This document shows positions 6,416-14,391 of a stretch of DNA of 33,055 nt, piece after piece (the stretch's first letter is position 1; each line of letters starts with the position of its first letter). Source of the DNA: Alphaproteobacteria bacterium (lineage in GTDB: Bacteria; Pseudomonadota; Alphaproteobacteria; Rhizobiales; Aestuariivirgaceae); the NCBI GenBank assembly GCA_024640405.1, contig JAHEFB010000006.1, forward strand, positions 85,860 to 118,914, written 5' to 3'. The notes beneath the pieces are model-generated. The model ran no database searches and was not told where the DNA came from. It was given only the letters and a program-made list of their open reading frames with translations. Both the position numbers and the translations under genes were made by a program.

Positions 6416-7579
6416 TCAACCAGTGAATTCATCCAGGTTGGTTTGCCTGCTGGTGATGAAGTCCCAGTCATAAGTGACCCCGAGCCCCGGGCCGGTGGGA
6501 ATGGTGACACAACCATCACTGTCGATGTCTTCCAGCTGATCACCGTAGCCACATGCATAAACAGGCGGTTGCATCGAGTTGAACATGCCCGGCCCGACAA
6601 GTCCCATTTCGTAATAGTAGGTATTGACGATCGCTGCGAGACAGTGCCGGTGCATCGGACCTGCGGTATGGATCTGCACATCGACGCCCAGCGCCTCGGC
6701 GAAGCCGGCGATTTTCATCGTCCCGGTTATGCCGCCATCCAGTTCCGGGTCGATGTGAACGATGTCGGTGCCGCCTGCCAGCAGGAAATCAGCCTTTTGC
6801 TCAAAGCCCCTTATGTGCTCCGACACCAGAAGTGGTGTCTTGATGAAGTCACGCAGTTTCTTCTGTCCGAAGGCGCTTGAAGACGCATCGCGGTAAGGGT
6901 CTTCGTACCAGAAGAAGTCGAGCTCGTCGCAGGCCCGCCCAACCTCGACGGCATCCAGGAACGTCGGCAGCGACGATGCCGGATCGGTCATCAATCGCAT
7001 GCCGTCTCCGACCCTTTCGCGCACCGCTGTCATGATCGCGATTTCGCTTTTCGGCTCGCCGTCCCAGAAACCGTGGATCTTGAATGCCGGATAGCCAAGC
7101 TCGAGACATTGTTGGGCAAAGTCCGCATAGGCTTCGATACTGTCCAGTCCACCACCTGAAGTCTGGCCCGGAAACGTGCTGGCATAGGCGGGAATCTTCT
7201 CACGATATCCGCCCAGCAAACGCGCAACCGGACAGTTGTATTTTTTCCCGGCCAGGTCCCACAGGGCGCCGTCGATGGCTGCAATGCCGGCCCGGTCGAA
7301 ATGCCGGAATGCATTTTTCAGATCTTCAAATATTCTGCCGCGGTGTTCGGCGTCCCGCCCGATCAGCATCGGTGCCATCTGGCTGACCTGTGCACATGTC
7401 ATCGCATTTGCCATGTAGTGCGGCGCGAACTCGCCGCGCAAGCCATCGTCGGTCTCGATCACCGTGACGAATTTGCTGGCCGGCAATCGGCCGCCCCTCT
7501 TATAGGTCATGATGTTGTGACCAAAGTTTTCCAGTTCATAACCAAAGGCATGAACCGCCACACGGTTGATAGTACTCAC
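6416..7579 (-). CDS. mandelate racemase / muconate lactonizing enzyme family protein (enolase superfamily)
   Basis: A 387-residue enolase-superfamily enzyme starting at GTG, preceded by an AAGGGA ribosome binding site. The N-terminal capping domain is followed by a barrel. Candidate residues: K167-I-H169 at the second strand; metal ligands D199, E226 (in FWYEDP) and E254 (in SEH); the D277/H304 pair (HIDPELDGG and QIHTAG) as the acid/base dyad of mandelate-racemase-like enzymes. KxH rather than KxK suggests a lyase or sugar-acid-dehydratase-like or racemase variant. The reaction is abstraction of the alpha-proton of a carboxylate substrate; which one cannot be told. The downstream ureohydrolase-fold gene is a likely pathway partner. 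Confidence 0.88.
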   Translation of the reverse strand: MSTINRVAVHAFGYELENFGHNIMTYKRGGRLPASKFVTVIETDDGLRGEFAPHYMANAMTCAQVSQMAPMLIGRDAEHRGRIFEDLKNAFRHFDRAGIAAIDGALWDLAGKKYNCPVARLLGGYREKIPAYASTFPGQTSGGGLDSIEAYADFAQQCLELGYPAFKIHGFWDGEPKSEIAIMTAVRERVGDGMRLMTDPASSLPTFLDAVEVGRACDELDFFWYEDPYRDASSSAFGQKKLRDFIKTPLLVSEHIRGFEQKADFLLAGGTDIVHIDPELDGGITGTMKIAGFAEALGVDVQIHTAGPMHRHCLAAIVNTYYYEMGLVGPGMFNSMQPPVYACGYGDQLEDIDSDGCVTIPTGPGLGVTYDWDFITSRQTNLDEFTG

Positions 7580-7631
7580 AGGACTTTTCCCTTAACGACA
7601 AGGTAGCCGGTTGCGTATCATGAATGGTCGA

Positions 7632-7658
7632 TACCGGTGGAACAAGGCCCGTCCGGTA
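7632..7658 (-). terminator. hairpin directly after the YeeE/YedE gene
   Basis: TACCGG (7632-7637) and CCGGTA (7653-7658) form a perfect 6-bp stem abutting the stop codon of the minus-strand transporter gene, in the 79-bp gap before the enolase-superfamily gene. There is no T-run, so it is more a partial attenuator or RNA stabiliser than a firm terminator. Confidence 0.35.
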
Positions 7659-8720
7659 CTATCGGCTCACGGCCGGTTGGCGCAAATTGCGGTCAACAAG
7701 CAGGTCGGTGATCCCCGCCCCAATCCACATGCACACAAGTGCGACCCACGCGGTCATTGCCAGCACCGCGCCGCCGGTCATGCCCGCACCTACGGCGCAA
7801 CCGCCTGCCAGCATGCTGCCAAAACCCATCAGGCCGGCGCCAAGCATGTAGCGCGGCATCGGCGACTGGTCATTGAAGGTCTGGATGCGAAAATCACCTG
7901 ACAGCCACGACGCAATGAATGACCCGGCAAACACGCCCGGCACAAGCCCCAGGCCAAAACTCAGCGGCAGGCTTGGCTGGTTCACCAGGGCCATGAGGGT
8001 ATCGACCGAGGGGCCGGTGAAACTGACGCTCTGAACAGGCACAATTTCGAATGACTGATTGGCCAGCGTTGCCGTAAACCACCATCCCGCAGCCACTGCT
8101 GTTCCCACCAGCGTACTGGTCACGACCGTCGAGATTGAAAGCTTCCTGTTCACGGCCAGTCCAACAGCTACCACCAGAATGGCGAGGCCGGCAGCAATCC
8201 CGCCATTATGTGGAATGTGGTCAATCAGGTTTCGGCTCTCTGGCCCGACCAGCCACAATGATGCCAGCTCGAGGCGCGCCGGCGACAGAATTCCCCGCAG
8301 GGACGCCTGGGCCACGACGGTCAGTATAAGCCCGGTTACCAGCGCCCTGAGATTGCCGGTTGCCGACAATACCAGCAACCGGCTGGCGCATCCGCGTGCC
8401 AGGATCATCCCGGCTCCAAACATCAGCCCGCCGATCACCGCACCGGACAATGAACCGGTCGTGGACAGTTGTCGGACCGATGATGCGTCCAGAATGTTGA
8501 ATGGAAACAGCAGCTGGACACCCAGCAGCGCCGCCCCGAAGGCCAGCAGCCAGACGGCTGTCCTGGGGCCCAGCGAGCCGCCCCAGAACTCGATTGTTGC
8601 TGATCTGAGGCAAAACTGGCTGCGCTGTGCTGCAATGCCGAACAGCAGACCCACCGTGCCGCCGCCGATAGTTGCACTGCCGGCATCACCGAAATTTGCT
8701 ATGAGCCAGTTCAGGTCCAC
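7659..8720 (-). CDS. YeeE/YedE family (thiosulfate/sulfur-compound) transporter
   Basis: A 353-residue inner-membrane protein with about nine to ten hydrophobic segments and an internal repeat typical of YeeE/YedE (DUF395). The conserved cysteines are present: C37 in RSQFCLR, C111 in ARGCASR and C308 in AGGCAVGAGMTGG. In the characterised member TsuA such cysteines relay thiosulfate across the membrane. Translation starts at GTG 8720; the ribosome binding site is weak. A perfect TTGAT-N4-ATCAA box lies 109 bp upstream, so oxygen-responsive control by an FNR/FixK-type protein is likely. No TusA/sirA-like partner gene is adjacent. Thiosulfate is the best guess for the substrate. Confidence 0.9.
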   Translation of the reverse strand: MDLNWLIANFGDAGSATIGGGTVGLLFGIAAQRSQFCLRSATIEFWGGSLGPRTAVWLLAFGAALLGVQLLFPFNILDASSVRQLSTTGSLSGAVIGGLMFGAGMILARGCASRLLVLSATGNLRALVTGLILTVVAQASLRGILSPARLELASLWLVGPESRNLIDHIPHNGGIAAGLAILVVAVGLAVNRKLSISTVVTSTLVGTAVAAGWWFTATLANQSFEIVPVQSVSFTGPSVDTLMALVNQPSLPLSFGLGLVPGVFAGSFIASWLSGDFRIQTFNDQSPMPRYMLGAGLMGFGSMLAGGCAVGAGMTGGAVLAMTAWVALVCMWIGAGITDLLVDRNLRQPAVSR

Positions 8721-8828
8721 CGGGTTTTCTCGTCGTGCCAGTATTTCCAGCCATGTCAGGAAGCGCCCATCTGGACATACTGCCCGATACCTCGCCTGGA
8801 ATTGCTAACACCAGATCCGGATACCGCC

Positions 8829-8842
8829 TTGATTTTGATCAA
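8829..8842 (-). promoter_or_regulatory. FNR/FixK-type binding site upstream of the sulfur-compound transporter gene
   Basis: TTGATTTTGATCAA matches the FNR/FixK consensus TTGAT-N4-ATCAA exactly. It lies in the 163-bp gap between the 45-residue membrane-protein gene and the minus-strand YeeE/YedE gene. If activation is class II (box centred near -41.5) transcription would start near 8794, leaving an untranslated leader of about 74 bases. A start there would make the transporter and the genes after it separable from the upstream operon under low oxygen. Confidence 0.75.
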
Positions 8843-8883
8843 CCTGGGGACAATTGGCCGGGTGGTGAATCAGACAGCAACCG

Positions 8884-9021
8884 CTATAGCAGCCAGGTCT
8901 CGACGTTATTGATGGGTTTTCCGGCTGACGATGCCTGCAGGCCTTTGACACAGCGAATGATCATCCATACGGCGACTGCCATGATCAGCAGAAACCCGAT
9001 GCCGAGTATAGCTGCCGGCAA
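8884..9021 (-). CDS. 45-residue single-pass membrane protein
   Basis: A short gene, five bases downstream of the DUF3726 stop codon and probably translationally coupled to it. Reading from TTG 9021 gives MPAAILGIGFLLIMAVAV as the start of a transmembrane helix, continuing through WMII. A basic-polar tail RCVKGLQASSAGKPINNVETWLL follows. An ATG at residue 14 would cut the helix, so TTG is preferred; no independent ribosome binding site is visible. The KGLQ...GKP...ETWL tail is conserved-looking and resembles short membrane proteins seen from memory in alphaproteobacteria. Function unknown. Confidence 0.6.
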   Translation of the reverse strand: MPAAILGIGFLLIMAVAVWMIIRCVKGLQASSAGKPINNVETWLL

Positions 9022-9026
9022 ATTGG

Positions 9027-9677
9027 TTAGTCGTTGTCAGTCAATCCGGCGCCGGCGCCTGCAAGTCTGGAAGCTTCACTGGCCGGGGCGAATGTTCGGT
9101 GAGAATAGTCATTGAGGCGAGCCCAGGCGTCTTTATCCACTTTGCAATTTGTCACGCGTTTCACCGGGTCTGCAACAACTTGCTCTACACGCCGGCACCG
9201 GACGCTCTCGGCATGGTGACTTGTCAGATAGGTGTTGGCAGCTGTTGTCGAGAATTCACGTCCTTCGATCACCATAACGACATCACCCCAGGTCAACTCG
9301 AAAACACCGCCCGATATCCTGGCGGCCGTAGCCAGGAAGGGTGCCAGTGCAAGGGGCTGCAGGACTGATCCGAGATTGATGTCGTGTTTGTCGGTGATTT
9401 CCCTTGCGCGGTCGCACAGAATGGTCCCTGCCGTCAGGGGGCAAAGGTTGCCCGCCGGCGCCCGCCAGGCACCGTCTGTTGAAACCGGTATCGTGTTTTC
9501 TCCGGCCAACCCGTCGTTGTGCTCCAGGATGTCCAACAGGATTTTCAGGCCGGGAAGGCCATGCGCCATCAGCCAGCGCGTCGCCTTGCCGGCCTCTTCC
9601 GCCATGCCCCACGACAAACCGGCTCCGCGTGCGGCACGTTTCGATAAAACTTCAACCTCGTTGAATGAAACGTTCAT
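9027..9677 (-). CDS. DUF3726 domain protein
   Basis: A 216-residue soluble protein whose N-terminus (SFNEVEVLSKRAARGAG followed by WGMAEEAGKATRWL) matches the DUF3726 family as I recall it. No catalytic motif is recognised. The start ATG overlaps the stop of the preceding gene by four bases (ATGA), so the two are translationally coupled, and the 45-residue membrane protein follows after five bases. This tight three-gene cassette suggests products that act together, possibly as an enzyme complex. The domain has no established function that I know of. Confidence 0.75.
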   Translation of the reverse strand: MNVSFNEVEVLSKRAARGAGLSWGMAEEAGKATRWLMAHGLPGLKILLDILEHNDGLAGENTIPVSTDGAWRAPAGNLCPLTAGTILCDRAREITDKHDINLGSVLQPLALAPFLATAARISGGVFELTWGDVVMVIEGREFSTTAANTYLTSHHAESVRCRRVEQVVADPVKRVTNCKVDKDAWARLNDYSHRTFAPASEASRLAGAGAGLTDND

Positions 9678-11362
9678 GGACGTGATCCGTCTGCAGCAGG
9701 ATATGACCAGTCGTCTGCATCCATTTTCCCGATTTCGTGCGGAAACGGTGCATCTCGGAACATGTTGATGCGCACCCAGCGGTCGGAGCGGGGGTCGAAG
9801 TGGGTCGCCCCAAAAAAGGAAAGCTTGCAGCGTAAAAGGTCAATCGGCAGCAGATCAGACGATATCGTGTTGTCCCTGATCTCGGCGTAGGGATAACGCG
9901 CGGCGATCTGCGCCCGCCTTGCGATATGGCGATGTTCGGGATGGCGAAGCAGAAATGCGGCCACGTTTGGCTCGCCGGTCCAGTTTGCAATGTCCAGGTG
10001 CATCGCAGCCGCATCGCGCCCCGGAGCCAGTGGCTGCTCGTAAGGCTCTATCGGCTCCTCGAAACGCTCGCCCAGCCGTGGTTCGAGTTTCTCCTCCGAG
10101 ACATACCAGACACGGGCAATACTGTCGTTGGCAGTCCAGTCAACCTTCAGGGCCCATCCGTAAATGTCTTCGACAATCTGGCGGAAGCGTTCAAGCGGCA
10201 TTGATCCCTCGATTGGAAAGGCTTCGCTTTCATCAGCCCCCATGGTATCGGCAAGATCGTCAACCAGTTCGCCGTAAGGCTCCAGCATCAGGGAAACCAG
10301 GTACTCCTGGCCCTCGGTAGACAGGTTTTTCTCCGCCCAGATGTACAGCTCGTCCCAAGGGAAATCACCAGCGAGCGGGTCGGCATCTGTGCCGGCGTGG
10401 GCTTCCAGTCTGGTGAAGTCAGCATCCAGCATGGCAAGTTTCTCAATCTGACGCGGATGCTGGGAATGCCATTCCGACAGGTTCCTGCGAGCCCGCTTCA
10501 TCATTGTACGAAAACAGTCTGCTTCCTCAGCGCTGACGTGCGGCAACGAGCGGACGCGCGCCAGCGCATCCTCGCGCGCAGCGATCCAGTTGTTCAGCAG
10601 GACCGGGTGGTTGACGATGAACGGGGCAAGCCCCAGTCCCGTCGAGTTGCCAACACCAAACCGGCGGCGTAATGCGGGTTCGATGACGACGGCAGTTTCA
10701 GGAGCGCGCGCATGGGCCAGATGTTCAACCAGATCCAGAACAAACCCCCGGGTCAGGAATACGGACAGCATTTCTGGTTGAAAGGGTCCGCGAAACTCTC
10801 GTCTGTCGCCAATTGTTTCGCGATCGGCCGCGCCAAATTTACCTGAGCCATAAACCGCCGTGGTGCGCATCAGGTAACCGACTGCGTCGACCCTGTCCCT
10901 GTCAGGTTGTTGTCCGGCGGCAAGGCACTCGATGACATAATCGAACAACCGTGCCGACCTGTTGGCCCGAGACAGCGAGATCTCGCTGCTGGTTATCCTG
11001 CCAGCTTCCTGTTTTGGAACGTTTTGCGACAGACGGTCAATATCTTGCTGTGTGGGTACACCGTCAAACAGTGTGAATGTTGCATCCCATGCATGGGCGA
11101 TTACCCGGTCGGAGCGAAGTTCAGGCGGCAAATCATGCGAAAAGCAAATCAGACTGTAGGTGCGGGCCGGTCCCTTTGCCGAGTAAACAGCAACTCCGAC
11201 ACCTTTGTCATCGATGTCGAAAACCGGTCGTGTAAACACCCAGCTTTCACGGTCCAGTCTGCGCAGAAGGGTTCGCATGAATGAAAGGCGGCATTGATGA
11301 AATGACCCCATCCGTGCAAGCTGCATGACGGTGTTCGGGGCGCGCCTTGGAATCTGTGTCAT
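9674..11362 (-). CDS. large soluble protein of unknown function in the BCCT/DUF3726 cluster
   Basis: About 562 residues from ATG 11362; an in-frame TTG at 11390-11392 would add 10 residues, and internal ATGs at 11326 and 11311 (the second giving MGSFHQCRLSFMRTLLRR) are also plausible. None has a clear ribosome binding site. No transmembrane segment, signal peptide, nucleotide-binding loop or metal motif is seen. The N-terminal ~130 residues look like an alpha/beta domain (repeated strands around GVGVAVYSAKGP and TYSLICFSHDLPPELRSDR), followed by long acidic helices and a C-terminal RWVRINMFRDAPFP segment. It overlaps the DUF3726 gene by four bases and follows the BCCT gene. Its size and fixed neighbours suggest an enzyme or enzyme subunit; no family is recognised. 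Confidence 0.75.
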   Translation of the reverse strand: MTQIPRRAPNTVMQLARMGSFHQCRLSFMRTLLRRLDRESWVFTRPVFDIDDKGVGVAVYSAKGPARTYSLICFSHDLPPELRSDRVIAHAWDATFTLFDGVPTQQDIDRLSQNVPKQEAGRITSSEISLSRANRSARLFDYVIECLAAGQQPDRDRVDAVGYLMRTTAVYGSGKFGAADRETIGDRREFRGPFQPEMLSVFLTRGFVLDLVEHLAHARAPETAVVIEPALRRRFGVGNSTGLGLAPFIVNHPVLLNNWIAAREDALARVRSLPHVSAEEADCFRTMMKRARRNLSEWHSQHPRQIEKLAMLDADFTRLEAHAGTDADPLAGDFPWDELYIWAEKNLSTEGQEYLVSLMLEPYGELVDDLADTMGADESEAFPIEGSMPLERFRQIVEDIYGWALKVDWTANDSIARVWYVSEEKLEPRLGERFEEPIEPYEQPLAPGRDAAAMHLDIANWTGEPNVAAFLLRHPEHRHIARRAQIAARYPYAEIRDNTISSDLLPIDLLRCKLSFFGATHFDPRSDRWVRINMFRDAPFPHEIGKMDADDWSYPAADGSRP

Positions 11363-11415
11363 TGTTTGGGGAGATGTCGACACTGGGTTCAACTCCCTGG
11401 TTTGTAGAAGGTTGC

Positions 11416-11446
11416 CTCATCCCGGCGTAACCGACACCGGGATGAG
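11416..11446 (-). terminator. intercistronic hairpin after the BCCT gene
   Basis: CTCATCCCGG (11416-11425) / CCGGGATGAG (11437-11446) is a perfect 10-bp stem with an 11-base loop, starting 14 bases after the BCCT stop codon. No T-tail follows on the transcribed strand, so it probably stabilises the upstream transporter mRNA or attenuates the downstream genes rather than fully terminating. Confidence 0.6.
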
Positions 11447-11459
11447 ACGGGTTGCTGTT

Positions 11460-13298
11460 CTATTCCGCTGGTGCTGCCTCCGTGGCCGCAGCGTGCTTGT
11501 CCCGCAAACCATCGCGGTACAGCGCTTTGGCCAGCGATACACACATCAGGCCCATCACCATGGTGAACGGCAGTGCACCAATGATCATGGCACTTTTCAG
11601 CGCTTCCATCGGATCAGCTCCACCATTGGTCTTGCCTGCAATGAGCAGCGTGCCGATCACCAGCGTCAGGATAACACCCCAGACGATGCGGTGCTTGACG
11701 CCGGTTTCCTGTTCGCCGCCCGACATGATGGTATTCATCACCAGAATGCCGGAGTCAGCCGAGGTGACAAGGAATGTCATGATCAGCACGACACACATGA
11801 TGGTAATGGCAGACAGGAACCCGCCCGATATCATCTGGCCAAGCGTAACGAACAGCTTGGCTGTGTTGGACGCGGCAATAATTGCGCCATTGGCATCACC
11901 GGTCAGTTCCAGGTCAATTGCCGTGCCGCCCAGAATGGTCATCCAGGCAAAGCACACCAGGGCAGGTGCAATGACGCAGCCCAGGATGAACTCGCGAACC
12001 GTACGGCCTTTCGAGATGCGGGCAAGGAACAGGCCGACGAATGGCGAGAATGCAATCCACCATGCCCAGTAGAAAGTCGTCCAGCCCGACTGCCAGCCGA
12101 ACTGACGGCCCTGGGTGCCTGCGTCGTATGCGGCAGCCTGAACTTCAGGTGTCAGTGCAGCAGCAGTCCCCTTGAGACCCTTCTGGAAACCGTCCAGCGA
12201 TCCCCAGGCGTTGGTTGCACCACCGTACAACTCACCCGCAGCAGCCTTCGCCTCCGCCGGCAGGGCGGTCGCAAATGCGTCGGCAGATTGTGGTCCGTAT
12301 GCGCCGAACGACAGCGACAGGAAGTGCCAGATGTAATCCACCAGTGCGGTGGCATAGGTCGTCATGGCAAACAGGAATGATCCAAAGACAACGAATGTCA
12401 GCAGCAGGATCACCGACAACACCAGGTTGAGGTTCGACAGGTATTTCACTCCGCGTCCAACACCCGATACGGCAGAAATGATCGACATGCCCATGATGCT
12501 GACAAGGCCTGCGATGAGACCGACAGTGCCCGGTTTTGGCGCATCGCCCGTCATATCCATCATCCATTCCATGCCGGTAATGGCATACATGCCGTCAATG
12601 AACTGGCTGACGCCAAAGCCGATGGTCACCGAGACGCCCAGAATGGTGGCTACAACCCCCAGAACATCCACGATATGTCCGATAAAACCGTTCATGAATT
12701 TGCCGAACAAGGGTGTAAGCGCCGAGCGAATGGTCAAAGGCATTTTTCGCGTATAGGCGTAATAGGCAAGCGACAGACCGGTGACGACATAGATTGACCA
12801 GGCATGGAAACCGTAGTGCAGGAATGTATACCTGTAGGCACTGGTGAGTGCTTCGGGGCTGTTACCTTTCACGGCACCTGAAACGGTTTCGGGGTTGGAC
12901 CCCCACAATCCAAGTGGTTCGGCTGTGGCAAATACCATCAGGCCAACACCAAGACCTGCCCCGAACATCATCGAAAACCAGGAAAAATTCGAAAATTCCG
13001 GCGCTTCGCCGGGAGTGCCCATCAGGCGCCCTCCGGTTTGCGGCAAAATCGCCAGCACCGCCAGAAAAACAGCGAAAAAACCGACAATGATTATGTAAAA
13101 TCCATTAAACCCTTGCAGCAGTGTCGAGTTGAAACTACCCAGCACGCCATTCGCATTGGCAGGCCACACCAGTGCCCATATCACCAACAACGCCATGGAA
13201 ATCTTGCTGATCAGTGCAATGGGAAGGCTGTAACCTTCATAAAATCCCGATGGAGCCTTATTGATCTCCAGATCGGTAAACGGTGGCTTGATTGCCAT
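11460..13298 (-). CDS. BCCT family transporter (betaine/carnitine/choline type)
   Basis: A 612-residue inner-membrane carrier. ATG 13298 is chosen because an excellent GGAGGGAA ribosome binding site precedes it; the frame is open further upstream without a site. About twelve hydrophobic segments are visible. The family signature lies at about 406-437 (GWTTFYWAWW, then SPF...RISKGRTVREF), and the glycine-rich substrate/sodium helix is GAGLGVGL (113-120). Trp residues of the aromatic box are retained. Between about 336 and 400 is a long Ala/Gly-rich loop before the signature. Substrates of the family are quaternary ammonium or sulfonium compounds. The gene lies between the dipeptidase-like and unknown genes, so it probably supplies the substrate for that cluster. 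Confidence 0.92.
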   Translation of the reverse strand: MAIKPPFTDLEINKAPSGFYEGYSLPIALISKISMALLVIWALVWPANANGVLGSFNSTLLQGFNGFYIIIVGFFAVFLAVLAILPQTGGRLMGTPGEAPEFSNFSWFSMMFGAGLGVGLMVFATAEPLGLWGSNPETVSGAVKGNSPEALTSAYRYTFLHYGFHAWSIYVVTGLSLAYYAYTRKMPLTIRSALTPLFGKFMNGFIGHIVDVLGVVATILGVSVTIGFGVSQFIDGMYAITGMEWMMDMTGDAPKPGTVGLIAGLVSIMGMSIISAVSGVGRGVKYLSNLNLVLSVILLLTFVVFGSFLFAMTTYATALVDYIWHFLSLSFGAYGPQSADAFATALPAEAKAAAGELYGGATNAWGSLDGFQKGLKGTAAALTPEVQAAAYDAGTQGRQFGWQSGWTTFYWAWWIAFSPFVGLFLARISKGRTVREFILGCVIAPALVCFAWMTILGGTAIDLELTGDANGAIIAASNTAKLFVTLGQMISGGFLSAITIMCVVLIMTFLVTSADSGILVMNTIMSGGEQETGVKHRIVWGVILTLVIGTLLIAGKTNGGADPMEALKSAMIIGALPFTMVMGLMCVSLAKALYRDGLRDKHAAATEAAPAE

Positions 13299-13335
13299 AA
13301 TTAATTCCCTCCGTTGGTTGTTTTCAGTCCAGTCT

Positions 13336-13357
13336 CCGGCTTTTCTCGAAGAGCCGG
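13336..13357 (-). terminator. hairpin between dipeptidase-like and BCCT genes
   Basis: CCGGCT (13336-13341) / AGCCGG (13352-13357) is extended inward by weaker pairs. It lies in the 70-bp gap downstream of the dipeptidase-like gene. It probably tunes expression between enzyme and transporter genes; no T-run is present. Confidence 0.4.
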
Positions 13358-13368
13358 TATCCAATGGC

Positions 13369-14391
13369 CTATTGCGCGGCCTCCGTTTGATCGCTGGATT
13401 TGCCAGCGTTTTGTGAACCGAAGCTGCGATCATAGAACTGCAGCCAGTTGCCGCCCATAATGGCTGCGACACCTGCTGCATCAAAACCGGCAACTCTCAG
13501 CCGCGCTTCAATATTCTCAAAATCCCTATTGTCGTGGAACCACGATGGCATCTCCGGGAAGCCGGGATTTCCGCTGGAACCCTCACCATAGTCGATTTCC
13601 TTGGTCCAGCGACCGACCCGCATCCACTCGACAATCGTGTCCGGCTGGTCCTGACAAAGGTCGGTGCCGATCCCGATATGATCCGGCCCCATGAGGTCTG
13701 CGGTGCGGGCAATCATCTCGCAGAAACTCTCAAGCGAACAGTTCGATCCGCCTTTCAGATGATGCGGGTAAACCGAGAATCCCAGCATGCCGCCCGACTG
13801 GCCAAGCGCCCGCAGGACGTCGTCGGACTTGTTGCGCAAGGCCGGATGCCAGGAGGCAGGATTTGCGTGGGTAATGGCGATCGGCCGTTCCGAAATATCA
13901 ATGGCCTCAAGCGTGGAGCGCTCGGCAGAATGGCTCATGTCGACAACAAGGCCGACACGGTTCATTTCCTTGATCACCTGCCGGCCCATTCGCGTGATGC
14001 CGGTGTCTTCAGCCTCATAACAACCGGTCGCCAGCAGTGATTGATTGTTGTAGGTGAGTTGCATGAAACGGCCACCGAGTGTGTGGACAATTTCCACAAG
14101 TCCAATATCGTCCTCGATAGGTGATGGATTTTGAAATCCGAAGAAGATTGCGGTTCTGCCGGTTGCCTGCGCCAGCCTGACATCATCGCCGGTGCGGCCC
14201 TGAAATATCAGCTCGGGAAACTGTTCGAACCAGCGGTTCCAGCGTTCGATGTTGTGGACCGTTTCGCGGAAATTCTCATGATAGGCGATCGTCACATGCA
14301 CCGCGTCCACCCCACCACTGCGCATTTGCCGGAAAATCTTTTCCGACCAGTTGGCATATTGCAGGCAATCGATGCGCGGGGACCGGGTCAT
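13369..14391 (-). CDS. M19 (membrane dipeptidase) family protein lacking the first metal-ligand motif
   Basis: A 340-residue protein of the renal-dipeptidase fold. Canonical members bind two zinc ions with an N-terminal HxD, a bridging Glu in the EGG region, two later histidines and an Asp. Here the HxD position reads D8-C-L10 (IDCLQYAN) and the bridging Glu is replaced in FGFQN (84-88). H154 (DMSH), H175 (THANP) and D244 (GIGTD) are kept. From memory the phrases FGFQN, TGCYE and GIGTD match the dipeptidase-like protein encoded with the dimethylglycine demethylase genes of pseudomonads (PA5396 type), which points to betaine catabolism rather than peptide cleavage. It overlaps the aldehyde dehydrogenase gene by four bases. 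Confidence 0.85.
   Translation of the reverse strand: MTRSPRIDCLQYANWSEKIFRQMRSGGVDAVHVTIAYHENFRETVHNIERWNRWFEQFPELIFQGRTGDDVRLAQATGRTAIFFGFQNPSPIEDDIGLVEIVHTLGGRFMQLTYNNQSLLATGCYEAEDTGITRMGRQVIKEMNRVGLVVDMSHSAERSTLEAIDISERPIAITHANPASWHPALRNKSDDVLRALGQSGGMLGFSVYPHHLKGGSNCSLESFCEMIARTADLMGPDHIGIGTDLCQDQPDTIVEWMRVGRWTKEIDYGEGSSGNPGFPEMPSWFHDNRDFENIEARLRVAGFDAAGVAAIMGGNWLQFYDRSFGSQNAGKSSDQTEAAQ

Noticed and set aside
8735..9115. 126-codon plus-strand frame over the FNR box and DUF3726 end
   Set aside because: It overlaps two better-supported minus-strand genes and a regulatory site; composition is shadow-like.
11325..12380. 351-codon plus-strand frame opposite the BCCT gene
   Set aside because: His/Arg/Cys-rich shadow composition, overlapping a transporter with clear signatures.
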